Both the position numbers and the translations under genes were made by a program. Of a stretch of 64,000 nucleotides of DNA, positions 38,522 through 46,108 are shown piece after piece. The stretch covers positions 6,262,001-6,326,000 of the forward strand of contig NZ_JADBEK010000001.1 in the NCBI RefSeq assembly GCF_014873145.1, written 5' to 3'. Position 1 is the first letter of the stretch. Each line of letters begins with the position of its first letter. The DNA comes from Nonomuraea angiospora. GTDB taxonomy: Bacteria; Actinomycetota; Actinomycetes; Streptosporangiales; Streptosporangiaceae. The notes beneath the pieces are model-generated. The model did not search any database. It was given only the letters and a program-made list of their open reading frames with translations, and was not told the origin of the DNA.

Positions 38522-39418
38522 GTGCGAACTGCGGTTTTCGCGGGCGTGCTCGCGCTCGCTGCCGTCGTGCTCACACCCGTGGCCGCCAGCGCCAACAAGG
38601 AGCCGACGCCCGGCCCCACGGACGCCATCGACCAGTACGGGCTCGGCGACTTCGGCTCCGAGACCGTCTCGTACGGCCCCCAGGCACGTCAGGCCATGGA
38701 CGTCTGGTGGACGCCCGACGGCCAGCAGCGCCCCGGCGTCTTCCTGATCCACGGCGGCTGGTGGTCGGGCGGCGACAAGCGCTACATGAAGGAGATCGTC
38801 CGCCAGTACGCCGAGCTGGGCTACACGGTCTTCAACCTCAACTACCGGCTCTCCAGCGACGCGGCGTGGCCCGCGCAGCGCTCGGACGCGCTGGCCGCCA
38901 TCGCGCTGGCCCGCAAGCACGCCGATCGGTGGGCGTTCGACCCGAGCAACTACGTGGTGGTGGGCTTCTCCGCCGGCGGCCACATCGCGGCGGCCGTGGG
39001 CACGTACGGCGACGGCATCTCCGGCCTCAAGGGCGTCGTGGGCCTGTCGCCGATCATCTCGCCCCTGCGCGCCTACTCCGACGGCGAGAAGTCCGACGAC
39101 CCCAACAAGCGCAAGCTCCGCACGGCCGCCATCCGCCTGGCCGGGGGCTGCGCGCCCAAGGGCAAGTGCTCGCGGATCTGGGCCAGCATGGAGGTGGCCT
39201 GGCACGCCAGCCGCAAGGACGCGCCGATGCTGACCGTGCACTCCAAGGACGAGTTCGTGCCGCCGGCGCAGAGCCAGCTGCTCAAGACGATGCTGGGGCA
39301 GGTGGGCGTGCCCGTGACGGTGATCACCCAGCCGGGCGTCAACCACAGCAACCCGCTCTACCGTGAGCCCGGGGTGGCCGAGCAGGTGCAGGCCTGGATC
39401 GCCGACCGCATCGGCTGA
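38522..39418 (+). CDS. Secreted alpha/beta-hydrolase (esterase/lipase-like)
   Basis: 298 residues from GTG 38522, chosen for AAAGGAAG just upstream and a proper signal peptide (VRTAVFAGVLALAAVVL, cleaved after ASA). Catalytic features: oxyanion motif HGGWWSGG, nucleophile elbow GFSAGG, Asp near HSKDEF and His in PGVNHSNP. This hormone-sensitive-lipase/BD-FAE-like fold hydrolyses short or aryl esters. Two Cys (GGCAPKGKCS) could form a disulfide, consistent with export. Divergent from uvrD2 with about 140 bases between starts. Confidence 0.88.
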   Translation: MRTAVFAGVLALAAVVLTPVAASANKEPTPGPTDAIDQYGLGDFGSETVSYGPQARQAMDVWWTPDGQQRPGVFLIHGGWWSGGDKRYMKEIVRQYAELGYTVFNLNYRLSSDAAWPAQRSDALAAIALARKHADRWAFDPSNYVVVGFSAGGHIAAAVGTYGDGISGLKGVVGLSPIISPLRAYSDGEKSDDPNKRKLRTAAIRLAGGCAPKGKCSRIWASMEVAWHASRKDAPMLTVHSKDEFVPPAQSQLLKTMLGQVGVPVTVITQPGVNHSNPLYREPGVAEQVQAWIADRIG

Positions 39419-39517
39419 GCGCCCGCGGCGAGGCACCCCCGCCGCCGGAATGAACGTGCGCGGTCCGGTTGTTGCATGGAACGCCTATTTTCCTGACCTC
39501 CGGAGGGATCCCCCGAC

Positions 39518-39766
39518 ATGGCGCTCACCGTCTACAGCACCACGTGGTGCGGCCCCTGCAAGCGGCTCAAGTCCCAGCTCACCCGCGAGGGCATCAGCTT
39601 CAAGGACATCGACATCGAGCGCGACCCGTCGGCGGCGGAGTTCGTGATGAGCGTCAACAACGGCAACCAGGTGGTGCCGACCGTGGTGATCGACACCCCC
39701 GACGGCCGCGTGGTGCGCACGAACCCTTCGGCTCTCGAGGTCAAGGCCCTGCTCGGGGCCTCCTGA
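39518..39766 (+). CDS. mrx1: Mycoredoxin/glutaredoxin-like protein
   Basis: 82-residue thioredoxin-fold protein, counterpart of Rv3198A (mycoredoxin-1), which reduces mycothiol mixed disulfides. The active site is WCGPC (10-14) rather than the CGYC usual in mycoredoxin-1. The family features NNGNQVVPTVVI (cis-Pro) and TNPSALEVKALL are present. The RBS is GGAGGGA. It ends one base before the converging nudC stop. Confidence 0.92.
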   Translation: MALTVYSTTWCGPCKRLKSQLTREGISFKDIDIERDPSAAEFVMSVNNGNQVVPTVVIDTPDGRVVRTNPSALEVKALLGAS

Positions 39767-40771
39767 TCACCAGTCGCCGGTCAGCTCGCCGCCGTACCAG
39801 GTCTCGATCAGGCGGCGGGCGATCGACACCGGCGGGGGCAGGCGCAGCTCGCCGGACTCCAGCGCCCGCGCCAGCTCCTCGCGCGAGAACCAGTGGGCCT
39901 CGGCGATCTCCTCGGCGTCGGGCGTGAGCTCGGTCGAGATCGCGTCGGCGAAGAAGCCCAGCATGAGGCTGCGCGGGAACGGCCAGGGCTGGCTGCCGAG
40001 ATAGCGCGGGCGGACGACGGTGACGCCGACCTCCTCCGCCACCTCGCGGGCGACGGCGTGCTCCAGCGACTCTCCCGGCTCCACGAACCCCGCCAGGATC
40101 GACAGCCGCCCCTCCGGCCACTGCGGGCCCCGGGCGAGCAGGCAGCGGTCATCCTCGTCGCGGACCAGCATGATCACGGCGGGGTCGACGCGGGGGAAGT
40201 GCTGGCTGCCGTCCTGCGGGCAGACGCGGATGTGCCCCCCGCCCCTGACCTCGGTGCGGGTGCCGCAGCGCGGGCAGTATTCGTGGGTCGTGTGCCAGGC
40301 CTCCAGCGCCACGGCGTAGACCAGCAGGCCGGCGTCGCGGTCGCCGAGCAGGCCCCCGACCTGGCGCAGCCCGGCCGCCACCGGCTCGCCCTCGGGCGTG
40401 TCGCGCAGGCTCATGGGGACCGTCACGCGCCCGTTGACGTCGCCCCCGGGAACGCCGGGCAGCGGCGCGGCCACCGCGAAGTAGGCGACGCCGTCCTCGA
40501 CCCCGAGCAGGTAGCGCTCGCCCGGCGGCGCGTCGGCCGGCGCGTAGAGCACCGCCTGCACCGCGTCTCCCGACCGCCGCACCAGCGTGTGACCGTCGTC
40601 GATCACCAGCACCCTGGTCGACGGATCGGTCCACGCCCGCTCCAGCCACTGCTCGTTGGCCCGCAGCGCCGAGGATCTGTCGATGGTGCCGCGTGCCAGA
40701 AGCAGAGGCCCGATGAGTTGCTCTTCCGCGGTCGTCTCCACAGGCCGTCCCCTCCCGAAATCCCCTGTCAT
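39767..40771 (-). CDS. nudC: NAD+ diphosphatase / NAD-decapping Nudix hydrolase NudC
   Basis: 334 residues. N-terminal domain, then a zinc-ribbon segment, then a Nudix domain with GFVEPGESLEHAVAREVAEEVG and the NudC-specific SQPWPFPRSLMLGF motif. It hydrolyses NADH/NAD+ to NMN and AMP and removes NAD caps from RNA. The zinc site shows only three Cys (CPRC, then CPQD), the fourth position being Asp. It is convergent with the mycoredoxin gene, as in mycobacteria, and divergent from the siderophore operon. Confidence 0.95.
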   Translation of the reverse strand: MTGDFGRGRPVETTAEEQLIGPLLLARGTIDRSSALRANEQWLERAWTDPSTRVLVIDDGHTLVRRSGDAVQAVLYAPADAPPGERYLLGVEDGVAYFAVAAPLPGVPGGDVNGRVTVPMSLRDTPEGEPVAAGLRQVGGLLGDRDAGLLVYAVALEAWHTTHEYCPRCGTRTEVRGGGHIRVCPQDGSQHFPRVDPAVIMLVRDEDDRCLLARGPQWPEGRLSILAGFVEPGESLEHAVAREVAEEVGVTVVRPRYLGSQPWPFPRSLMLGFFADAISTELTPDAEEIAEAHWFSREELARALESGELRLPPPVSIARRLIETWYGGELTGDW

Positions 40772-40847
40772 CCTATGACCTCGCAGTTAGCCGGCGATTA
40801 CGGTATCCGGGCACCGGAGTGATCTCTCTCGGGCTAAGATCGACGAG

Positions 40848-40866
40848 TTAGGTTAGCCTTACCTGA
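40848..40866. promoter_or_regulatory. IdeR/DmdR1-type iron box
   Basis: The 19-base palindrome-like TTAGGTTAGCCTTACCTGA matches 16 of 19 positions of the IdeR consensus. It lies 22 bases before the first siderophore gene, so iron-loaded IdeR should repress the operon. Confidence 0.9.
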
Positions 40867-40887
40867 TCCTTCGGGGGTGCCTTCGCG

Positions 40888-42027
40888 TTGCGGCTCTACC
40901 TGACCGCGCTCAAAACAACCGATTCCGTGACGGACGGCTTCCTGCCCGCGGCCGAGGCGCTGGGGCTGGAGGTCACGGTCCTGACGGATCGGCCGGAGCG
41001 GCATCCGTACGCGGTGGCGTGCGACGTACGCGACCCACGGGCCCTCATCGACGCCGTCGAGAGCCTCGGCAGGCCGGACGCGATCTTCACCAACTCGGAC
41101 CACCTCCAGGCGGAGACGGCGCTCGCGGCGGCCTACTTCGGGCTGCCCGGCAAGGACTGGCGGGCCTGCGTGGCCGCCAAGAACAAGTTCCTGACACGTC
41201 GCAGGCTCCTCGAGGCCGGGGTCGAGCAGGTGTGGTCGATCCGGCTCGCCCCCGGCGATCCGGTGCCCGAGCGCCTGCCCTACCCCGTCGTGCTGAAGCC
41301 GCGCGAGGGCGTGGCCAGCGAGGACGTCATGCTCGTCGAACGCGACCTGGCCGCCGCCGTGGCCCTGGTCAGGAAGCGGCGGCCGGGCGAGACGCTGGTC
41401 GTCGAGGAGTTCCTGGAAGGGCCGCTGCGGACGCTCGAGACGCTGGGGGACGCGTCCGGGACGCGGGTGCTCGGCGGGTTCGAGACGACGCTGGGGGCGC
41501 TGCCGTACTTCGTCGAGGAACGGCTCGACTGGGCTCCGCGGGACGGGGCGCACGAGCACGTGCTGGCGGCGCTGGGAGCGCTGGGGGTCGGGTTCGGGGC
41601 CTGCCACACCGAGTACGTGCTCACCCCGCGAGGGCCCCGGATCGTCGAGGTGAACTACCGGGTGATCGGCGACAACTGCGACTTCCTGCTCGGTGATGTT
41701 CTCGGGGTGCCGCTGTTCGAGTGGATCCTGCGGGTGCACCTCGGGGAGGCCGTGCCCGACATTCCGGAAATTTCGTCGTACGGGAGTGCGGTCAGCCTCG
41801 TCGCCGACCGGGCCGGGACCGTCAAGGACGCCCCCGGGGCCGAGACCCTCGTCGAAGGAGATGTCCGGCTGTGGCACCGGCCGCTGCGGGCCGTCGGGGA
41901 CGTCATCTCGCTCACGCACACGAACCGGGACTACCTGGGCGTCCTACGTGCCGTCGGGCCCTCCCGGGACGCCGTGGACGCGGCCGTCGCGTCCTACCGG
42001 GCCGCGCGGCCGTGGGTGGTCGAGTGA
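40888..42027 (+). CDS. ATP-grasp amide ligase of NIS siderophore operon (PvsA-like)
   Basis: 379 residues; first gene of the iron-regulated operon. ATP-grasp features: YPVVLKPREGVASEDVMLV (nucleotide-binding Lys and loop), LVVEEFLEGP, and TPRGPRIVEVNYRVIGDN with the metal-binding Glu and Asn. Such enzymes form amide bonds through acyl-phosphates. In vibrioferrin synthesis PvsA is an ATP-grasp ligase. It starts at TTG 40888 behind a G-rich ribosome site; its stop overlaps the next GTG as GTGA. Confidence 0.86.
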   Translation: MRLYLTALKTTDSVTDGFLPAAEALGLEVTVLTDRPERHPYAVACDVRDPRALIDAVESLGRPDAIFTNSDHLQAETALAAAYFGLPGKDWRACVAAKNKFLTRRRLLEAGVEQVWSIRLAPGDPVPERLPYPVVLKPREGVASEDVMLVERDLAAAVALVRKRRPGETLVVEEFLEGPLRTLETLGDASGTRVLGGFETTLGALPYFVEERLDWAPRDGAHEHVLAALGALGVGFGACHTEYVLTPRGPRIVEVNYRVIGDNCDFLLGDVLGVPLFEWILRVHLGEAVPDIPEISSYGSAVSLVADRAGTVKDAPGAETLVEGDVRLWHRPLRAVGDVISLTHTNRDYLGVLRAVGPSRDAVDAAVASYRAARPWVVE

Positions 42028-43484
42028 GCGGTCGGGAGGCCTATCTGGCCGCCCGGGTCCTGAACGCGCTGCTGCGCGAGGACTACGGCGGGCTGTCCTC
42101 CCGGATCAGCCGGACCAAGGACGGCGCGGGGCTGCTTCTGGCGGACGGCCGGTGGGTGCGCCTGGAGCCCGGCGCGCTGTTCCAGGACTTCGTGGTCGCG
42201 TCGGAGGAGCGGCTCGGGCTGGAGCAGGTGCTGGAGACACTGGTGGAGGTCGCGGACCCGGCGGACTCGGAGGGGGTCGCGGCCTTCTTCGAGGAGTGCC
42301 TGGCGGCGCTGACCGCTCTGGAGCTGCACGATTCGCATGCCGGGGAGGTGCTCGCGCGGGGGCCGTCCTATGAGGCGCTGGCCGCCTTCGTGGACCATCC
42401 CGTCTATCCGACGTCGCGGGCGCGGGTGGGGCTGTCGGAGCGGGAGCTGCTGGCCTACGCGCCGGAGTTCGCGCCCTCGTTCGAGCTGCGGTGGGCGGTG
42501 GTGCCCGGCTCCACCGAGCGCCTGCCCGCCGACGTGGCGCCCTGGGAGAGCGACGAGGCGCTGTTCCCCGTGCATCCGCTCGCCGTCGGCGAGGTGCGGA
42601 AGATCGACGGGGTACGGGTCCTCGACGAGGCCCGGGTGACCGTGCGGCCCACCCTGTCGATGCGGACCGTCGAGCTCGATCCCCGAACCCACCTCAAGCT
42701 GCCCCTCCCCATCAGCACCCTGGGCGCCAGGAACAGACGGTCGATCAAGCCGGGCACGCTCGGCGACGGCGCGAAGGCCGAACTGCTGCTGCGGGAGCTG
42801 GCCGATCCGGACGTCCTGCTGGCCGACGAGCAGACCTACGGGCACGCCGGGCACGAATACCTGGCCTGGATGGTCAGGCGGCTGCCCGAGGGGAAGATCG
42901 TGCCGGTGGCCGCGCTGGGCGCGCCCGGGGTGCTCGACGAGCTGGGCGACGTCGTCCCCGCCTACCTGCGGCTGCTGCTGCGCTGGAACGTACGGCTCTT
43001 CGTGCGCTACGGCGTCGCCCTCGAAGCCCATCAGCAGAACCTCGCCCTGGTCTTCCACGGCGACCGGATGCGGCTGCTCGTCAAGGACAACGACGGGCTG
43101 CTGGCCTCACCCGCGAGGCTGCGGGCGGCCGGGATCGAGGTGCCCGGGTTCGCCGACGAGCGGATGCTGAACGACGATCCGCACGCGCTGGCCGACGTGT
43201 TCGTGACCATCACGCTGCATCTGGCCGCCGCCGCCGTGGCGTTCGGGGCGATGCCGCACGCCGAGGCCGCGGCACTGCTGCGCGGCACGCTGGCCGAGGC
43301 CCTCGACGCGTACGGAGACGACCCCATGGCCAGGATCCTGCGCGCCAGGACCCTGGACGCGGCCAGGCTCACCGGCAAGTCCATGATCACCGCTGGGACG
43401 CTCGTCGCGAAGGAACGCTCCGGCGCCCGCGACGTCAACAAGTTCTACGGCACCAGCGGGCCCAACTACCTGAGGAGAGCTTGA
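42024..43484 (+). CDS. IucA/IucC family NIS siderophore synthetase (first)
   Basis: 486 residues from GTG 42024, which overlaps the previous stop by 4 bases. NIS synthetase features: LFPVHPLAVGEVRK; RPTLSMRTVEL and HLKLPLPISTLGARNRRSI, the ATP/substrate-binding core; ALEAHQQNLALVF; and a FhuF-like C-terminal third with LVKDNDGLL. The enzyme adenylates a carboxylate, typically citrate or a citryl intermediate, and joins it to an amine or alcohol. The subtype cannot be set by eye. Confidence 0.9.
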   Translation: MSGREAYLAARVLNALLREDYGGLSSRISRTKDGAGLLLADGRWVRLEPGALFQDFVVASEERLGLEQVLETLVEVADPADSEGVAAFFEECLAALTALELHDSHAGEVLARGPSYEALAAFVDHPVYPTSRARVGLSERELLAYAPEFAPSFELRWAVVPGSTERLPADVAPWESDEALFPVHPLAVGEVRKIDGVRVLDEARVTVRPTLSMRTVELDPRTHLKLPLPISTLGARNRRSIKPGTLGDGAKAELLLRELADPDVLLADEQTYGHAGHEYLAWMVRRLPEGKIVPVAALGAPGVLDELGDVVPAYLRLLLRWNVRLFVRYGVALEAHQQNLALVFHGDRMRLLVKDNDGLLASPARLRAAGIEVPGFADERMLNDDPHALADVFVTITLHLAAAAVAFGAMPHAEAAALLRGTLAEALDAYGDDPMARILRARTLDAARLTGKSMITAGTLVAKERSGARDVNKFYGTSGPNYLRRA

Positions 43485-45041
43485 ATGCACGCTCCGGCCC
43501 TCGACGCGGCCTCCGCCCCAGCTGACGAAACAGCTGAGGAAACCGCCGAGGAGGCGACGCTGGCGGCCCTGCTGCGCTGCTGCGTGCGGGAGGTGGCCGG
43601 GCCGCGCGGCCTGGTCTGGCCCGCGCCGCCGTACCTGCTGCTGCGGGTGGCGGGCACGCTGCTGCGGGTCCGCACCCACGGCGGCGCCGCGCTGCGCTTC
43701 GACGGCCGGCCCGAGCGCTTGGAGGAGGGCGCCTGGCAGCCGCTGACGACCGGCGAGCTGGTACGGCTGGTCGAGTCCGACCTTCACGGAGCCAACGGCG
43801 AGTTCGCCGAGCAGGTGGCGGCCAGCCGCGAGGCGGTGGCCATGATCCTGCGCGCGAGGCAGGACGCCGCCCCGCCCGCCGATCCGTGGCTGGCCTCGGA
43901 GCAGGCGCTGGTGTACGGCCATCCCTTCCACCCCAGCCCCAAGGCGCGCGGCGGGGACGGCTGGCTCCGCTACGCGCCCGAGGCGCACGCCGAGTTCCCC
44001 GTCCGGCTGCTCGGCGTGCGCGAGGACGTGCTGGCCGAGGGCGGCGACGCGTCGGTGCTCGACACGATGGGCGCGGCGCCGCGCGGCTACCGGCTGCTCC
44101 CGGCGCACCCGTGGCAACTGGAGCTGCTGGCGCCCGCGTTCGGGGCCGAGCTGATCGACCTGGGGCCGGGGCCGGTGGTGCTGCCGACCTCGTCCGTGCG
44201 GACCGTGTACGCGCCCGGGGCGGAGGCGTGCCTGAAGTTCTCCCTGGACGTGCGGATCACGAACTGCGTGCGCAAGAACGCCTGGTACGAGCTGGCCGGC
44301 GCCGTGGAACTCACCTCCCGCCTGGGCCCGATCCTCAAGGAGGTCGCCAACAGGCATCCCGCCACCCGCTGGCTCCCCGAGCCCGGCTACCGCTCCGCGG
44401 CCCTCGGCACCCGGCTCCACGAGGGCCTGGGCGTGATCGTCCGGCAGAGCCCCTGGACCGCCTGCTCCCCCGGCGTGACCCCGGTGCTGGCCGCCGCGCT
44501 CGCCCTCGACGCGCCGGTCAGGGACCCGCTCGCCTGGTGGCGGGCGTACGTGGCGGCGGTCGCGCTGCCCGTCCTGGAGCTGTATTTCGCGTACGGCGTC
44601 GTTTTGGAGCCCCACCTGCAGAACGTCCTGGTCGGCCTGGACGCCGACGGGCTCCCCGCGGAGGCCGTCTTCCGTGACCTGGAGGGCACCAAGCTCGTCG
44701 CCGGCCGCCACGACCTCGGCGGCCTGCACCCCGAGGTGGCCGCGGCCCTCACCTACGACGCCGAGCGCGGCTGGGCCCGCGTGGTGTACTGCCTGCTCGT
44801 CAACCACCTCACCGAGATCGCCGCCACGGTCGCGGGAGCCGACGACGGGCTGCTGCGCGAGCTGTGGCGGATCGCCCGCGACCTGCTCGCCGGCCAGGCG
44901 GACGAGCTCGGCCGGCCGCTGCCCCTGTCGGACCTGCTGGCCGGCGCGCCCCTGCCCGCCAAGGCGAACCTGGGCGTCCGCTGGGCGCGGGCCGCCGACC
45001 GCACCGCCGGTTACGTCCCGATCGCGAACCCGCTCGCATGA
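43485..45041 (+). CDS. IucA/IucC family NIS siderophore synthetase (second)
   Basis: 518 residues; the ATG immediately follows the TGA of the first synthetase. Classical motifs: GHPFHPSPKARGG (substrate loop), LLPAHPWQLE, PTSSVRTVY, CLKFSLDVRITNCVRKN, YGVVLEPHLQNVLV and FRDLEGTKLV. It is more canonical than the first synthetase, so the two probably catalyse different condensations on the same citrate-type backbone. It ends in an ATGA overlap with the decarboxylase gene. Confidence 0.92.
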   Translation: MHAPALDAASAPADETAEETAEEATLAALLRCCVREVAGPRGLVWPAPPYLLLRVAGTLLRVRTHGGAALRFDGRPERLEEGAWQPLTTGELVRLVESDLHGANGEFAEQVAASREAVAMILRARQDAAPPADPWLASEQALVYGHPFHPSPKARGGDGWLRYAPEAHAEFPVRLLGVREDVLAEGGDASVLDTMGAAPRGYRLLPAHPWQLELLAPAFGAELIDLGPGPVVLPTSSVRTVYAPGAEACLKFSLDVRITNCVRKNAWYELAGAVELTSRLGPILKEVANRHPATRWLPEPGYRSAALGTRLHEGLGVIVRQSPWTACSPGVTPVLAAALALDAPVRDPLAWWRAYVAAVALPVLELYFAYGVVLEPHLQNVLVGLDADGLPAEAVFRDLEGTKLVAGRHDLGGLHPEVAAALTYDAERGWARVVYCLLVNHLTEIAATVAGADDGLLRELWRIARDLLAGQADELGRPLPLSDLLAGAPLPAKANLGVRWARAADRTAGYVPIANPLA

Positions 45042-46108
45042 TCACCGACCGCGTCCAGGACGCCGCGCCACGCCTCGGTGAGGTCCCCGCCTACCTGTAC
45101 GACCTGCCCGCGCTGGACGAGCACGCCGCCGCCGTACGGCGGGAGCTCGGCGGGGTCGAGCTCTACTACGCCGTCAAGGCCAACCCGGACGCCGAGCTGC
45201 TGCGCGTGCTGGCCGGGCACGTGGACGGGTTCGAGGCGTCGTCGGCGGGCGAGCACGCCCACGTCACGACGTTGTTCCCGGGCAAGCCGGTCGCGCTCGG
45301 CGGCCCCGGCAAGACCGACGCCGAGCTTCGCCTGCCGCACCACCGCATCCACGTCGAGTCCCCGAACGAGCTGCGCCGCCTCCTCGCGACCGGTCTGGAG
45401 GCCGACGTGCTGCTCAGGCTCAACCCCGACCTGCCGGTGGAGGGGGCCGCGCTCACGATGAGCGGGCCGTTCGGCATGGACGAGCAGGGCGTGGCGGAGT
45501 GCCTGCCGCTGTTCACCGAGCGGGTACGCCTGCGCGGCCTGCACACCCACCTGGCCAGCGGCCTGGACGCCCCCCAGCTCCTGACCCTCGCCAAGGCCCT
45601 GCTGGACAACGGGCACGACGAGGTCAACCTGGGCGGCGGCATGGCGGTGTCCTACGCGGCGCCGGAGTCGAGGTTCGACTGGGCGGCGTACGGGGCGGGC
45701 CTCGCGGCCCTCCGGGGCGGGAAACGCCTGCGGATCGAGCCCGGCCGGGCGCTGACCGCGTACTGCGGCTACTACGTGACCAGGGTCGTGGACGTGAAGC
45801 GGGTGCGCGGCGAGGCGTACGCGATCCTGCTGGGCGGCACCCACCACCTGCGGACGCCGGCGACCAAGGGCCACGACCAGCCGTTCACGATCCTGCCTAC
45901 GGGCGCGGGGCCGGGCCTGGCGGACGAGCCGATCACGTTCGTCGGCCAGCTATGCACCCCAAAAGACGTTTTTTCCCGAAAAATCGTGACCTCGGCCCGC
46001 GTCGGGGACACCGTGGTCTTCGAGATGGCCGGCGCCTACGCCTGGAACATCTCCCACCACGACTTCCTCATGCATCCGAAGCCGGCCTTTCACCATCTAC
46101 GAGCTTGA
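45038..46108 (+). CDS. PLP-dependent type III decarboxylase of siderophore operon (PvsE-like)
   Basis: 356 residues in the alanine-racemase/diaminopimelate-decarboxylase fold. The PLP Lys is K47 in ELYYAVKANP; glycine-rich phosphate loop LGGGMAV; RIEPGRALTAYCGYY; active-site FVGQLCTPKDVF and a C-terminal EMAGAYAWNISHHDFL. In related NIS pathways (PvsE, SbnH) such an enzyme decarboxylates an amino acid or a citryl-amino-acid intermediate. ATG start overlaps the upstream stop. The C-terminus overlaps the converging adnB gene by 41 bases. Confidence 0.9.
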   Translation: MITDRVQDAAPRLGEVPAYLYDLPALDEHAAAVRRELGGVELYYAVKANPDAELLRVLAGHVDGFEASSAGEHAHVTTLFPGKPVALGGPGKTDAELRLPHHRIHVESPNELRRLLATGLEADVLLRLNPDLPVEGAALTMSGPFGMDEQGVAECLPLFTERVRLRGLHTHLASGLDAPQLLTLAKALLDNGHDEVNLGGGMAVSYAAPESRFDWAAYGAGLAALRGGKRLRIEPGRALTAYCGYYVTRVVDVKRVRGEAYAILLGGTHHLRTPATKGHDQPFTILPTGAGPGLADEPITFVGQLCTPKDVFSRKIVTSARVGDTVVFEMAGAYAWNISHHDFLMHPKPAFHHLRA

